From: Trifolium pratense
Lineage: Eukaryota > Streptophyta > Magnoliopsida > Fabales > Fabaceae
Assembly: GCF_020283565.1 (NCBI RefSeq)
Contig: NC_060065.1
Span: 28,694,409-28,758,408 of the forward strand
Reading direction: 5' to 3'
Length of the DNA stretch: 64,000 bases
Below the pieces are notes generated by a model. It ran no database searches. It was not told the DNA's origin and worked only from the letters and a program-made list of their open reading frames with translations. Positions 36,501 to 47,059 of the stretch are shown here, one piece after another; within the stretch, counting starts at the first letter, position 1; the number at the start of each line of letters is the position of its first letter. Both the position numbers and the translations under genes were made by a program.

Positions 36501-36721
36501 TTTTAATGTTTTTTCCTATCTTTGCCTCATTTGCAATTCTTTCTTTTACGTCGGTTTATTATGCACCACAGACAATGCTTTGCCTAGACCCAAACAAGAG
36601 GATTACTGCCGAAGCTGCTCTAAAGCATGCTTATTTTAAAGGCTTGGTCTTGCATCCGGTATGTCTTCTACTGCTCTTAATGAAATTGTGTCTCTTGCTT
36701 CTATGTCTTTATTTTCGGTAA
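33513..36721 (+). CDS. Divergent cyclin-dependent-kinase-like Ser/Thr kinase
   Basis: Eight exons join in frame: 33513-33550, 33674-33907, 33986-34127, 34210-34383, 35075-35238, 35510-35597, 35689-35742 and 36572-36721, giving about 347 aa if the last frame is read through. Kinase features seen: glycine loop GEGGFGRV (37-44), VAVK with Lys59, C-helix PAAIIRE (71-77) in place of PSTAIRE, HRDLKPTN (Asp160), ADFGLA (Asp179), activation-loop Thr194 in MMYTRK, TLCYRAPE, DIWSVGCIFGEM, and LCLDPNKRITAEAALKHAYF. Plant CDKA proteins are about 294 aa. The usual T14/Y15 pair is Gly-Phe here, and the TLWYRAPE Trp is Cys. The end is uncertain: after LVLHP, where CDKA proteins stop, the frame runs 20 hydrophobic residues to a stop inside a SINE, unless a GTATGT donor at 36659 is used. 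It may be a divergent paralogue or a decaying copy. Confidence 0.82.
34427..34713. mobile_element. Harbinger-type MITE in kinase intron 4
   Basis: The ends GAGGCAGTTTGTTATAG and the complement of TGTAACAAACGGACCC are flanked by TTA on both sides (34424-34426 and 34714-34716). 287 bp, non-coding, starting about 44 bp after the exon 4 donor. Confidence 0.55.
35298..35454 (-). repeat. SINE family B copy in kinase intron 5
   Basis: The best-preserved copy of the family. On the minus strand it begins near TTGCTAGTTGGTCCAGTGG, has the B-box GTTCGATCCCACGC, and ends ACGGTCCAGTTGACCGGATA. It ends about 55 bp before exon 6. Confidence 0.75.
35880..36355. repeat. Dispersed repeat in kinase intron 7
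   Basis: Repeated TTGCGGT/ACCGCAA-type motifs (GCGGTAGC, AACCGTAATCGCAATGACC) end at GTAATTTAAAATCATGATCCC. The same unit appears in the other orientation at 37440-37600 (GGGATCATGGTTTTAAATTG) and, diverged, in GH5 intron 2 near 42300-42410. Probably a MITE family; its ends are not resolved. Confidence 0.45.
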
Positions 36722-36872
36722 ACCAAAGATATTCTCCGCGCGCAACTGCAGAGACTAATTCCCTTGAGGTAACTGAGATTTATTTAAGGGATTGACATCT
36801 TCCAACAAATGCTTCTCCATACACACCGGCGGAGGATCGAACCCAGGACCAAATGGTTAAGGGACTCAAGTA
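36717..36872 (-). repeat. SINE family C copy at the 3' end of the kinase gene
   Basis: On the minus strand: a B-box GGTTCGATCC in TCCTGGGTTCGATCCTCC, CCGGTGTGTATGGAGAAGCA, then AAATCTCAGTTACCTCAAGG and AATTAGTCTCTGCAGTTGCG, ending CTTTGGTTTACC. Related copies are at 37800-38040 (+), 6595-6790 (-) and 8825-9020 (-). Its last bases (GGTAAACC on the plus strand) supply the stop codon of the read-through kinase frame. Confidence 0.65.
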
Positions 36873-36899
36873 TCCTCTCTTGCTACTATGTCTTTAATT

Positions 36900-37440
36900 A
36901 AAAAATAAAAATAAAAAATGCTATCTTTAATTATGTGTTTATATTATCATTTGTATTTTTTTTTATTTTAATTTTTTTTCTAAAAAAGAGGAGTAACAAC
37001 GTGCTACTAACTCAAATATGTATATATAATATGTCTGTAACTTGCTTCTAAGATTTCATTTTTTGAGAGATTTGATAAAAGATAGTTGTAGAATTGAGCT
37101 ACTCCAATTCTTAGGAGTCTGTGTTGAACATATGTCTCCAAAGTCCAAACATACACGAGAGTGGTAAATTTTGTACTTTAAAATCAATAAAAAATAAGCA
37201 CTTATAAATAAGTTTAAATAAAATAAGAAAGTATAAATAAAGTTCACAAAAACAAATAAATAAAATGAAAATAACTTGCAAGTAAAATAAAAGAGATCAA
37301 AGGGATAAAGAAGAACACTTGGAAAGTTATACTTATATAAGCTTTTATCACCCGCTTATGTAAGAGGCTCTAAACCAAGAGCTACCACTTCTCTTGAAAA
37401 CCTAAACCAAAACATATAATTTCTCTTGAAAACCTTGGGA
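36900..37440. other. Intergenic, no gene seen
   Basis: AT-rich sequence downstream of the kinase gene. No coding sequence is recognised. Confidence 0.4.
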
Positions 37441-37600
37441 TCATGGTTTTAAATTGCGGTAACGGTTCGGTTATTGCGATTGTGGTCATTGTGGTTGCTG
37501 CAATACAATGTGGCTGTTGCTGCATGAAATCATTTGGAGATTTCACAAACTACATAAAATGACACTACTATGCCACTATATTATTCATTGACCATTAAAA
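37440..37600. repeat. Dispersed repeat, GGGATCATGGTTTTAAATTG end
   Basis: Same family as 35880-36355 in the opposite orientation. It begins GGGATCATGGTTTTAAATTG and continues through GCGGTAACGG and GCGATTGTGGTC motifs. Confidence 0.45.
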
Positions 37601-37799
37601 ATGAAATTTCTAGCCTTTAGACTATGCCAAAATAAAAAATAAAAAAATGAGGTGTACCAAAGAAAAACTACCCGTTATGCCATCTATATATAATTGAAAG
37701 AAAGATTATATAAACACGCGGAATGCAAAGATATAGATCCATAATCGATTAATACGGAAGCTTTCAATTTCCATCAATTGATTATATAAAATATTTTCA

Positions 37800-38040
37800 A
37801 CCATGGTAGATACTTAGTTCTCTTAATCATTTGGTCTTTGATTTGATCCCCGGTTGGTGCGTATGGAGAAACATTTATTGAGAGAGCCCGTTCGGTCCGT
37901 ATGGAGAAACATATATTGAGAGAGCCCGGCCGGTGCGTATGAAAAAACATTTATTGAGAGAGGTCAACCCCTTAAATGGATCTCGGTTACCTCGAGAGAA
38001 TTAGTCTCTGCAGTTGTGCGTGGAGGATACTTTGGTTTTA
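37800..38040 (+). repeat. SINE family C copy with a tripled internal segment
   Basis: Plus-strand copy. Within it the segment (T)GCGTATGGAGAAACATTTATTGAGAGAG is present three times with ~50 bp spacing (about 37858, 37897 and 37936). It then continues CTTAAATGGATCTCGGTTACC and TTAGTCTCTGCAGTTGTGCG. Confidence 0.6.
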
Positions 38041-38249
38041 AAAAAAAGAATCTATTCATGCATAACTCAATTGATTATAGTATATAAAACATTTTGGTTA
38101 GGGTAAAGATGACAAGAATATATTGCAGCACAATTAAAATTTTTAGGGAGAATTTAATTTACTATCCATTTAAATTCTATAAGATTTGTGGGATTAGTCC
38201 GAAAAAAAAATGTCAAGAGTATATTGCAATTCTCAATGCATGCTAAATA

Positions 38250-38575
38250 CTCCCTCCGGTCATTTTTATAAGGAACACTTAGGGCAAAAAAATTGGTCTT
38301 TTTTATAAGAAAATTTGACCAATTTTCAAATATTTTAAATATTCAATTTCACTTATGCCCTTATTTATTATGAGAGAGAATTTAAAAATAAGTAAGTTAG
38401 TTGAATAAAGAGTAATTAAATAAGGGTATACATGAAATAAATTTAAATTTATAAGAGTATTAAATGAAAATAGCTATGTTAAAGTTATCAAAAAAAGAAA
38501 ATAGCTATGTTAAATGTGTTTCCTTGATCTGTGTGATTTTTTCAAAGTGTTCCTTATAAAAAGGAACGGAGAGAG
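38250..38575 (+). mobile_element. Stowaway-like MITE, family 2
   Basis: The ends CTCCCTCCGGTCATTTTTAT and ATAAAAAGGAACGGAGAGAG are flanked by TA (38248-38249 and 38576-38577). 326 bp. Other copies are at 38657-38913 (internally inverted relative to this one) and 46459-46731. Confidence 0.85.
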
Positions 38576-38656
38576 TATATTTTAAGTGAAAAAATAATTA
38601 TGCAATTCCCAAAAAATTACGGCAAAATAATTTTCAGCAAAATTACATGTAAAATA

Positions 38657-38913
38657 TTCCCTCCGGTCCTTTTTATAAGGAACATTTTGAAAAAATCACA
38701 CAGACCAAGGAAACACATTTAACATAGTTATTTCATATAATACTCTTATAAATTTAAACTTATTGCATGTATACCCTTATTTAATTACTCTTTTTTCAAC
38801 TATTTTTAAATTCTCTCTCATAATAAATAAGGGCATAAGTGAAATTGAACATTTAAAACATTTGAAAATTGGTCAAAGTTTCTTATAAAAAAAACCAATT
38901 TTCATGAAGGGAG
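38657..38913 (-). mobile_element. Stowaway-like MITE, family 2, opposite orientation
   Basis: The ends TTCCCTCCGGTCCTTTTTAT and CATGAAGGGAG are flanked by TA. The interior reads as the reverse complement of the copy 80 bp upstream (AATACTCTTATAAATTTAAA, AATAAATAAGGGCATAAGTG). Confidence 0.8.
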
Positions 38914-38919
38914 TAAAAA

Positions 38920-39698
38920 ACACTATGAGTGTATGATATATTTTTAAGAGAGCTTTTTAACCACTTACAAAAGTCCTAATATAAACAACAAAAACCCAAA
39001 TCTCATAAAATTGAGGCTTATTCTTTTCTGCTTTTTACATCTTTGTCATTCGTAAACATCTTTTATTAATCATCAAAATCACAATGTTCATGTCAACGCA
39101 TATATTCACAATCAAGACCTAGTATACTATCTTTATTAAGACGATGGCAACAAAGTTATCAAAGAATAGACATTGTCACTCACTGATCATATTAGGAGTA
39201 ACTTCTTCGACAAGCAACTGGTTCTGCAAAACAATGTTAGTACAAAAAAATATTTTTAAAGTAGCCCACAACATGATGTGCTAACTGAATAGGTTCAGAT
39301 ATCACTTCATTCTTGTGTTTGAGAGATTAGATGAGCTGTGTTTGTGGTTTTGATTTTGGCTATGCTATGGAAATAAGGGCTTTGTCTAAGTTGCATTGAG
39401 CTAACTTTTCCCTACTCATAATAAGGTTATCATTATGACCAACATTTTGAATCTGTGTTTTAATGTTATGGATATTTTGCTAAGCTTCCTTCACATAAGA
39501 GTGAACATTATCAAACACTTCCTCGTTCGAATTTCTTAACCTATCTTTTCCATTTTTCGTGATTTAACAAACAGATTCTATATTTTATATAGATGACTAA
39601 CCATGTTTTATTTTCATTCAGGTTATTAAAGGAAAATAGAAGTCTTGATCAACCAAAGCCAAAGTGCCAAACAAGTGGGGAAATTTTGTTTTCCTTCC
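38920..39698. other. Intergenic, no gene seen
   Basis: No gene or complete element recognised. Confidence 0.4.
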
Positions 39699-40278
39699 TA
39701 TTAGAGTATACTTATTGTATACACATTAGTATAGCCTCAATCTCAATGTATAAATATTGTATCTATGAGCTAGGAAGTTAGTTAGGCTCAGTGCTGATGT
39801 GGTAGAGTTAGTTAGGCAGTGCTGATGTGGCACTTTCAGTTAGTTAGAGGGAAGAAGTTCTATATTTAGGAACCTTTGACCATTATAACTGAATCAAGTT
39901 TGTATCAATTTCGTCAATGAAAGAAACACTCAATATTCAGTTTAAGGATTTCTAACATGGTATCAAAGAGCTTCTAGGCTCATTTTTTCGCTTATGCATT
40001 AAGCTTCTTATTCCTCATCCATGGAAGATGCACAATCCACCGTAGGAATTAAGAATAAAAAATCAATCTCGTCCTTGAATTTACCAACTATAATGAAGGA
40101 ATCATTCAAATCTGGACTTACGCATTCTCTAACAATCAAGCTTAGTGAGAAGAATTTTCTTCTTTGGAATCACCAAGGGAATGGCGTTACCACTGCGCAC
40201 AATCTTCACCGATTCGTTGTGAGTCCACAAATTCTGTTACAATACGGATCTCTTGAAGGTGGATCATGCTGGTAAGAA
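39699..40278 (+). mobile_element. Ty1/Copia 5' remnant (LTR, PBS, start of gag)
   Basis: An LTR-like block runs from TATTAGAGTATACTTATTG (39699) to TTTCTAACA (39957). It is followed directly by a primer-binding site TGGTATCAAAGAGC that differs slightly from the Met-tRNA complement TGGTATCAGAGC. From 40021 a gag-like reading frame starts, containing HSLTIKLSEKNFLLWNHQ, the usual N-terminal signature of plant Copia gag. It loses similarity within 50 codons and ends at 40275. No protease, integrase, reverse transcriptase or 3' LTR is present. Confidence 0.7.
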
Positions 40279-40900
40279 CTCCGATGAATACCAGCATAGG
40301 TTGTTCAAAGATACCCTAATTTCACTAAAAATTTGGGGACTAAAGATTCCTCAAAAAATGAAGGTTTTATGGCAAGCAAAAAAAAGGATGTTTAATGACT
40401 AACAAAGGCTTCAAAATGAGGGAGTAAACTGTTCCGAGAATTGTATTCATTGATACAAAGTAATTATGAAAATGATTGGGTTATATTTTTTTGGATGTGC
40501 AATGGCTCAAGAAATATGAGAAGCAACAAGACTTTGGTTCTTAATTGTAGAGTGTGTGTACGAAGTGGATAGGTTTGTGTCATTTTTTTAAAATTGCTAG
40601 ATTTACTCACATTCACACATGACCAAGTGATAAATAGGGCTATCTCTCTTTGGATTATTTGGAAGAGGAATCATGAGAAGCTTTGGGACGATGTGTAAAT
40701 ACAACCATTGGTACCGCTAGCAAAAGCGACACAACTGAATAAGGACGTTATGCACCTCACAGATTAAACGAGCATGTATGATAGCGGAAGAGGCAACACG
40801 ACAACAGGGGCATTAGCTCAAGGTTTTGTGAGGTGCAACATGGATGCTGCAATTTTCAAAGAGCATAATTGCTATGGTGCCAGAGACAAGTTAGGGAACC
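40279..40900 (+). pseudogene. LINE fragment (zf-RVT and RNase H-like parts)
   Basis: Directly after the Copia gag fragment, the plus strand encodes IWGLKIPQKMKVLWQAKKRM, NEGVNCSENCIH and GLYFFGCAMAQEI. This is the pattern of the zinc-binding region (zf-RVT) downstream of LINE reverse transcriptase. In the same stretch FVRCNMDAAIFKEHNCYGA fits the start of the RNase H-like domain. Several in-frame stops interrupt it. Confidence 0.6.
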
Positions 40901-41333
40901 AAAATCGCAAATTTGTGAAAGTTAGGGGACCAAAAGTGTAATTTAGCCTTTGTGATATTTCCATTGTAAAATATCATTATGCAATTCATTCAATAAGTTG
41001 TTTTCCAAATTCCAATGAACCCTGTATCATACAAAATTTTACAACTCTTTAATAATCATATAAAAGTTAATGAGGATCTTTTAAGGAGAGACTATAATTG
41101 TTGTGTCTTTTGGATAATCATGGTTCCAATGCAAGATTAAATTCAAAATTTGAATCCCAATACAAAATGCAAACATTGTACATAATCTGATAAATTCAGT
41201 AGCTCTATTATAAATTGGAAATAGAAAAAGAAATGTATTAATTTATTATATGATTGAATTTCTTGAAACATAAACATAATAATAAAAGCTATATGTTAGA
41301 ATAGAAAATATAATAATATTATTTGTTGAGAAA

Positions 41334-41587
41334 ATATCTCGATTTGGTTTGTTTATTATAATATTATAATATTATTTGGTTTGTTTATTCTTAGCCCTAT
41401 AATAAAGGGATTTAGTTTAGATTTAAATTTATTCACTTGGTTATAAATACCAAGGTAGTCATACTATTTTATTCATGTAAATAATGTAAATATTGTAATT
41501 AGGGTTTTTTGCATCATTATCAATAATATTTTATTGTTCCTTATTATTTTCTCCTATTGTTTCACCTAAATTCCTCAAATTTCAACA
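41334..41587. mobile_element. Solo-LTR-like block downstream of the GH5 gene
   Basis: A 254 bp block starts TGTTGAGA and ends TTTCAACA, giving TG...CA inverted tips. It contains GGTTATAAATACC, a plausible LTR promoter. No partner LTR, primer site or target duplication was found, so the call is tentative. It ends 76 bp beyond the GH5 stop codon. Confidence 0.4.
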
Positions 41588-41662
41588 CTATACATTGATA
41601 GATCTATTCAATAAAAAAGAACAATAAAGATAAATTTTCTTTCAACCAATTCATAACTCAAA

Positions 41663-44600
41663 TTAAACATTGGTAGCAACAAGTTGGAACCATTGGCTTT
41701 GAGGATCATCAAGACAAAGAGAATCATCATTGATGCAGATACATTTTGAAGTGACAACAACAGATGAATTTGAATCCATATGCAAGCAAAGTTGTTTGCC
41801 ATATTGATCAAAAGTAGCCAAGTGGAGCTTAGAAAGTGATGCAGTTCTCCATGAACTGTTGCTTCTATGGCAAGCATCGGAAACAGAAACCGGAAGCCCT
41901 TCGCCGGAAGCAGTTAAGCACTTCTTAGTGTCACTCAAAAGGAGTTTTGAACCATCATAAGTCCATCTCTTTTGATTCTCACAGCTTCCAATTTCAAGTT
42001 GATTGTTATTATTCACTTGTGCACATTTACCAGTAAGAGGGTGGTACATGATATATGAATTGGAGAGTTTGGATGTAGGATCTGCATGAAAAATACACAA
42101 GGAAAATTAGTACTCTATTGTATCTATTATTTCAAAGGACCCGTCAACTTTAGTAGTAAGCGTTTGACCTTATAATTTCAAGTGACAAAGTTCAAATGCT
42201 ATTGAAAACGGTTGTAAAAAAGTCTTCAGTGCTACAATAATATCAAATAATTTCTTGCATCTCCATTTCTTTTTTAAAAATTTTAAACTAGTGCATGGGA
42301 CCAGGGTTCGAAATAAAGTTTTGAGTCGCAACATTTGACTATGATTCTTCACAATATCAAAGATCACGACATGACCACAACCATTACTGCAACCGCTATT
42401 TAAAACACTAGATGGGACTCGTGCTCTCTGTAGTACCGACACGACACTTATACATGTAATTACGTTCAATTAGTTCATTTTTTCAAGTTCTTACCGGTGA
42501 CGACATGTCTATGTCAGTGTCGTGTCCGGTGTCTGTGCTTCATTTGTGCTCAACACAATGTAAATAATTGAACTTTTTTTTAAGAAAAGTCTAAGAATGC
42601 TTACCTTGATTCTTCCTTTGCAAAAGTTGGAACTTATCAGTGAAATTAGGATATCTAAGCTTATGCCAAGTAGCATCAACAAGACCAAAAGTCTCATCAA
42701 GTTGAACTTTATCTTCTCTAACATAATAACTACCATGAAAAGCCCACAAACCAAAATCAAAATCTCTTCCAACAAGATATGTTTGAAGGCATGTCAAGAA
42801 CCTATTATCTTCAACTGTAGAGCCTGTTTGATCAAATCCAAACTCAGTCATGATCAAAGGAACTGCATTCACACCAGTAGTAAGAAATCCAGCTCTTTGA
42901 TCTAAACCTCTAATGCTATTTGCACAAATTCTATTCAATGGTTGCTTAGACCAAATCTCTTTCAATTTGAGTGTTCCAATTCCAGACCATGAGTACAAAT
43001 GTGTCTCAAACACCATTTTTTGTCCCAAGTTTATGTTCATTGGTTTTTTCCTTAAAAATTGTAACTCAGTGTCATAGTTTAAACCTGAGATAACCACAAG
43101 TACATTTGGATTTGCTTTATGGATTGCTAGTGCTGCTTGGCTCATGTACTTGTACCAATCTTTTAGATTTTGGCGTGGACCATGCAATTCATTCCTCAAA
43201 CTCATTGCCACAATCTGTTATTGAATAGAAACCAATCAAAGTTATGTTATGAATTTAAGTTACATTCGATTTAGCTTTATACTGTAATAATAAGAAAACA
43301 AAAACAAGAAGGGTTTTTAATATAGTATGAACCATTGAGACAAACACGAAGATGACACTAACACTTACACATCAACACTGATAATAATTTTAACAAAAGA
43401 GAATAATCAAATAAAACTACATGTTTCTGTGCCAGATCAGTGTCGGACACCAGACATACCTTCAAAATATGAAATCTCGGTACTACATAACAAATATATA
43501 GTTATCGGTAGCAAAGTTCGTCTCTAACCCCCATTTTTTCGAATTGATATTGTTCCAATTCTAAAGCTTCTATTGAATATTGAAAGTCTGGTTCACAACA
43601 AAAGCTTATCTGATCTCTTATTTAATCAATTTTTCTTGCTTGTTAAAAACCAGTAGTTATCAATTAGTGAATCATCTTTTTCAGCATTAATAAAAGGGCT
43701 AATGGTATAATCAAAAGGACTGATTATATATTTCCAAAACCCTAAACCACACAAATACTATTTAGAAAGGACGCGTCTCCGTGAGCATAACTCAATTGGT
43801 ACAGACATCACATTATATATGTAAGGGTTGGGGTTCGAACCCTGGATTCCCCACTTATTCACTTCAGGGGATGAATTTCTATCAACAAAAGTGGTTAATG
43901 AGTTTCTCCTAGGACGGATCGTTCAGGAGAACCCGAGTTTAGAAACAATTTTTGGCTAGGTTTTCCTAACCTCACAGGCAAACTCTGGATTACCAGAGCC
44001 CCTTCCCCTGAGCAGAGGGTTAATACCACAAAAACTCTCATTTAATCAATTTATCTTGGAACTAAACAGGGCTGTCAACAATTTTTATACTAATAATTAA
44101 TAAAGTGAAAATAATAATGTATTAATTAATAAAGTAATAGTAATGATAATCTTTGAATTCTAAAACTCAAGAAAGGTATAAAAAGGAAGAAGTAGAAAGA
44201 AAGTAATATACATACAGCATGATGTGCCTTAAAGTGTTGCGCTGCCAAAGTAAGTCCTTGAATCCATTCTTGAGGATCAAAATGTCTATCAAAAAAGAAT
44301 CCATTCTCATCATCATCATGACAACACCATTTAGGTTCACTAACATGATTATCAAGCAAAACTTTAACATTCTGATTACCAAGTTCATTCACAACAGCAT
44401 CAAAAGCTTCAATATGAGTCATTTTCAAAATTGAAGGATTATACTTAGTAATACCATCCACAACTTCAGGTGCATCCAAATGACTAAAAGTAACATTCAC
44501 AATATCATGTTCATATCTTGTCCACATATAAATTGCATAAGTTAATCTAACACAATTGAATTTGTTCTTGACAAGCTCACCAACAAGTTCCTTTAAAGGT

Positions 44601-44797
44601 CTTCTATCAAGTCCTTCAGGGATCATTGGTTGAAGATGACCTGCCCAATTTCCACAAACAAGTTTCACTCTTTCATTTGTTGATTCATCTATGATCCATC
44701 TTGATTGTGTTGATAATGGATATGCATTTGCATGTTGTGATGAAGAGATGAAAATAATGAGAAGAAGAAACAATGATTGAATGGATTTTGTTAACAT
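41663..44797 (-). CDS. Secreted glycoside hydrolase family 5 protein with C-terminal lectin-like domain
   Basis: Three exons on the minus strand (44797-44216, 43214-42605, 42081-41663) join in frame into 536 aa. The start at 44797 is chosen over an upstream in-frame ATG because it begins a clear signal peptide (MLTKSIQSLFLLLIIF...HANA), implying secretion to the apoplast or cell wall. The GH5 (cellulase-fold) domain covers about 30-400. Visible are GNWAGHLQ, FNCVRLTYAIYMW, VLLDNHVS, the acid/base Glu203 in SLRNELHG, FETHLYSW, the nucleophile Glu318 in LIMTEFGFDQTG, and GLWAFHGSYYVRE. The last ~135 residues resemble the ricin-B-type beta-trefoil (RWTYDGSKLLL, SWRTASLSKLHLA, SQWFQLV), a known arrangement in plant GH5 proteins. 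The substrate cannot be told from sequence; a beta-1,4-glucan or mannan is possible. Introns carry a SINE (intron 1) and a dispersed repeat (intron 2). No break was seen. Confidence 0.9.
43779..43870 (+). repeat. SINE family A head in GH5 intron 1
   Basis: An A-box (GCATAACTCAATTGGTACAG) and B-box (GGGGTTCGAACCCTGG) are followed by CCCCACTTATTCACTTCAG, as in family A. The following sequence to about 44036 differs from the usual tail. It lies antisense to the GH5 gene. Confidence 0.65.
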
Positions 44798-45095
44798 CTT
44801 GAATTTGAGTGAAAGAGAATTTCTTTTTTTCTTTCTTTTTTTCTTTCTTTTTTGGTTTGAAACTAAGCATGTAGAGAGTGTGTTTATAGAGGTTTTTTTT
44901 GTAATGTTCATATCTATCCAATTTTTTTCTTCTTTAATTAGATTGATACACTTAAGTGTTTGTTTTCTATTCCTATCTTAATATGTTTTTTTTGTTTTGG
45001 AATGACACATTGGAATCTTTATCTGACAGATTGCCATTTGTTATTTGTACCAATATGTTTTTAACTTCCAAATTTTTTTAATTTTTAATTTTTTA

Positions 45096-45255
45096 CGATC
45101 AATATCCGGCTCATTAAATCGTTTAATTTGATTTGAAGGTCAGTTCTACCATCAAATAATTTCAGCTCTTCCGATCGCTATTATGGGGAATCGAAATGTG
45201 GTCTTTCATACAAAGTCCAACGTCAATCATCATCGTACCAATTAACTATTGGTTG
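45096..45255 (-). repeat. SINE family B copy (diverged)
   Basis: Recognised by AATATCCGGCTCATTAAATC, GAAGGTCAGTTCTACCATCA and CCGATCGCTATTATGGGGAA, matching the other minus-strand copies. Confidence 0.6.
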
Positions 45256-45259
45256 TTTA

Positions 45260-45817
45260 ACTTAAAATTTATGTTTCCAACATTTCGACAAACTTTTTTT
45301 TTTTAATCAACAAGTTTGTTAATTTAGATGGAAATTTTTACGGTTTTATATGATAGCACCCCCTAATGGATAAACATGTCTAACAAGCAATGATCCGGTG
45401 GACTCACTAAATATCAGGATTAATTAATCTGAATCATTCTTTATTAGGAAAGTTTTAAACCCTTTCTTAAATATCATTTATTTATTTTTAAAAATGCAAA
45501 GTATTTTTTATTAACCTTTTTGTTCTCAGGAGAATGAGACCTAGTTATTCAGAGTCCATCCGTTGAGTAAATAAAGTCTGATAAATTTTTTTTTCCCACT
45601 ATCGAACTCCAATTTTCCTTGACAATCTATCTACGATTTGTTGATTATAGCCATTGTCAATTACTCTTATATTTTTCAATAAAACTAGTTAATGTTATAT
45701 ATTTGGAAAACTAAATTTTTTTTTTGTACATAACATATTAATTTTTTTTCTGTATATAATATATTAAATTTATTTGAAAAGAGAAAGTGTGTGCATAAAA
45801 ATAAAAAAATTTTTGTT
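45260..45817. other. Intergenic, no gene seen
   Basis: AT-rich sequence. No gene or complete element recognised. Confidence 0.4.
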
Positions 45818-45949
45818 CCCGTGAGCTTAGCTCAGTTGGTAGGGACATCACACTATATGTGCAGGAGTCTGAGTTCGAACCCAGGACACTCCACTTATTC
45901 ACCTTTAGGTGGATTTTCTAGTCATTAGGCTACTTGACCAAAAAAAATA
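45818..45949 (+). repeat. SINE family A copy (best preserved)
   Basis: CCCGTGAGCTTAGCTCAGTT with GGTAGGGACATCAC (A-box region), then GAGTTCGAACCCAGGAC (B-box), then CCACTTATTCACCTTTAGG, GATTTTCTAGTCATTAGGC and TACTTGACC, with an A-rich tail. This is a tRNA-derived SINE, not a tRNA gene: the body does not fold to a cloverleaf and the tail belongs to the SINE. Confidence 0.8.
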
Positions 45950-46458
45950 ATTTATTGGTAGATCAAAATTAGGGTATACTAGGAAGATAATTCGCAAAAA
46001 TACAGTTTATTAATTTAGTCCAAAAAATTACTATCAAATGAGATACTAAAAAAGAATTTATAATTAATATAAAAATATAATATTGAACATAAAAAAATTA
46101 AAAAAAAAAAAAAAAAAACACTAGCACAACCTACGGTTAGATGCGCTATTGAAGGAAAGATGGAGCATGCCATAATCCAACTGTGCACAAACTGCAACAG
46201 GAATGGCAGCAGGTATCACCGCTGCCGAGGATCCAAATGCTTAACCATAAGTCTAATATCTTGATTGAAAAAATGCAATGTTTTTGAAACTACACTATCT
46301 ATACAAATATTCATAGACCAAGTTCGGCATATTTACTCAAAATAAAAAATAAAGAAAAAATAATGGAAATGTCATCAAAAAGTAAACTAGTGTCGATAAT
46401 TTGGCAAATGTTGTTGTTTCTTTTTTTTACAATAATTTGGCAAATGTTGTGGATAATA

Positions 46459-46731
46459 CTGTTTCCGGTACTTTTTATAAGAAATATTTTGTTTAAAAAA
46501 TTTGGTTTGTTTCAAATGTTTTAAATTTTTAATTTCACTTATGCCTTTATTTATTATGAGAGAAAATATTAAAAATAAGTAAGTTAGTTGAATTAAGAGT
46601 AATTAAATAAGGGTATAAATTGAATATAGTTAAATTTATAAGAGTATTAAATGAAAATAACTATGTAAAATGTATTTTCTTAATCTGTGTAATTTTTTTA
46701 AAATGTTTCTTATAAAAAAGATTGAAGGGAA
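46459..46731 (+). mobile_element. Stowaway-like MITE, family 2 (diverged)
   Basis: CTGTTTCCGGTACTTTTTAT to AAAAGATTGAAGGGA, flanked by TA. The interior matches 38250-38575 (TTTATTATGAGAGA, AAATAAGTAAGTTAGTTGAA, GAGTAATTAAATAAGGGTAT). Confidence 0.75.
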
Positions 46732-46915
46732 TATGTTTGTAGGAATTGAAGCTAGAGCTATTTTAAGAGCATTGATACGTAACGTGGACAAAATACTTTG
46801 AAATCCAAATCAAGTTGTTGACTTTGATAAGGCAGTCCCCTTACGTCTAGCTCCAGTTACACAGTAACAACAACAAGTCATGTAATCATATACATTTAGT
46901 AAAACAACATACTAA

Positions 46916-47049
46916 TAACCGGTTGCTTCATTGGTAATTGATGCTGAACTTTGGTAAGAAGGACTGCGGTTCGATCCCGCAATTGCGATCGGGAGGAACT
47001 GAAATCAATTGATGCTAGAACTGACCCCCAAACTATATTAAACTAGTGG
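46916..47049 (+). repeat. SINE family B copy
   Basis: Plus-strand copy: GGTTGCTTCATTGGTAATTG, B-box GGTTCGATCCCGCAATTGCG, then ACTGACCCCCAAACTATATT and AAACTAG. Confidence 0.65.
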
Positions 47050-47059
47050 TGAAAAAAAG

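Noticed and set aside
45818..45900. A functional tRNA gene
   Set aside because: A- and B-boxes are present but the unit continues into a SINE body shared with other copies, and there is no proper acceptor stem.
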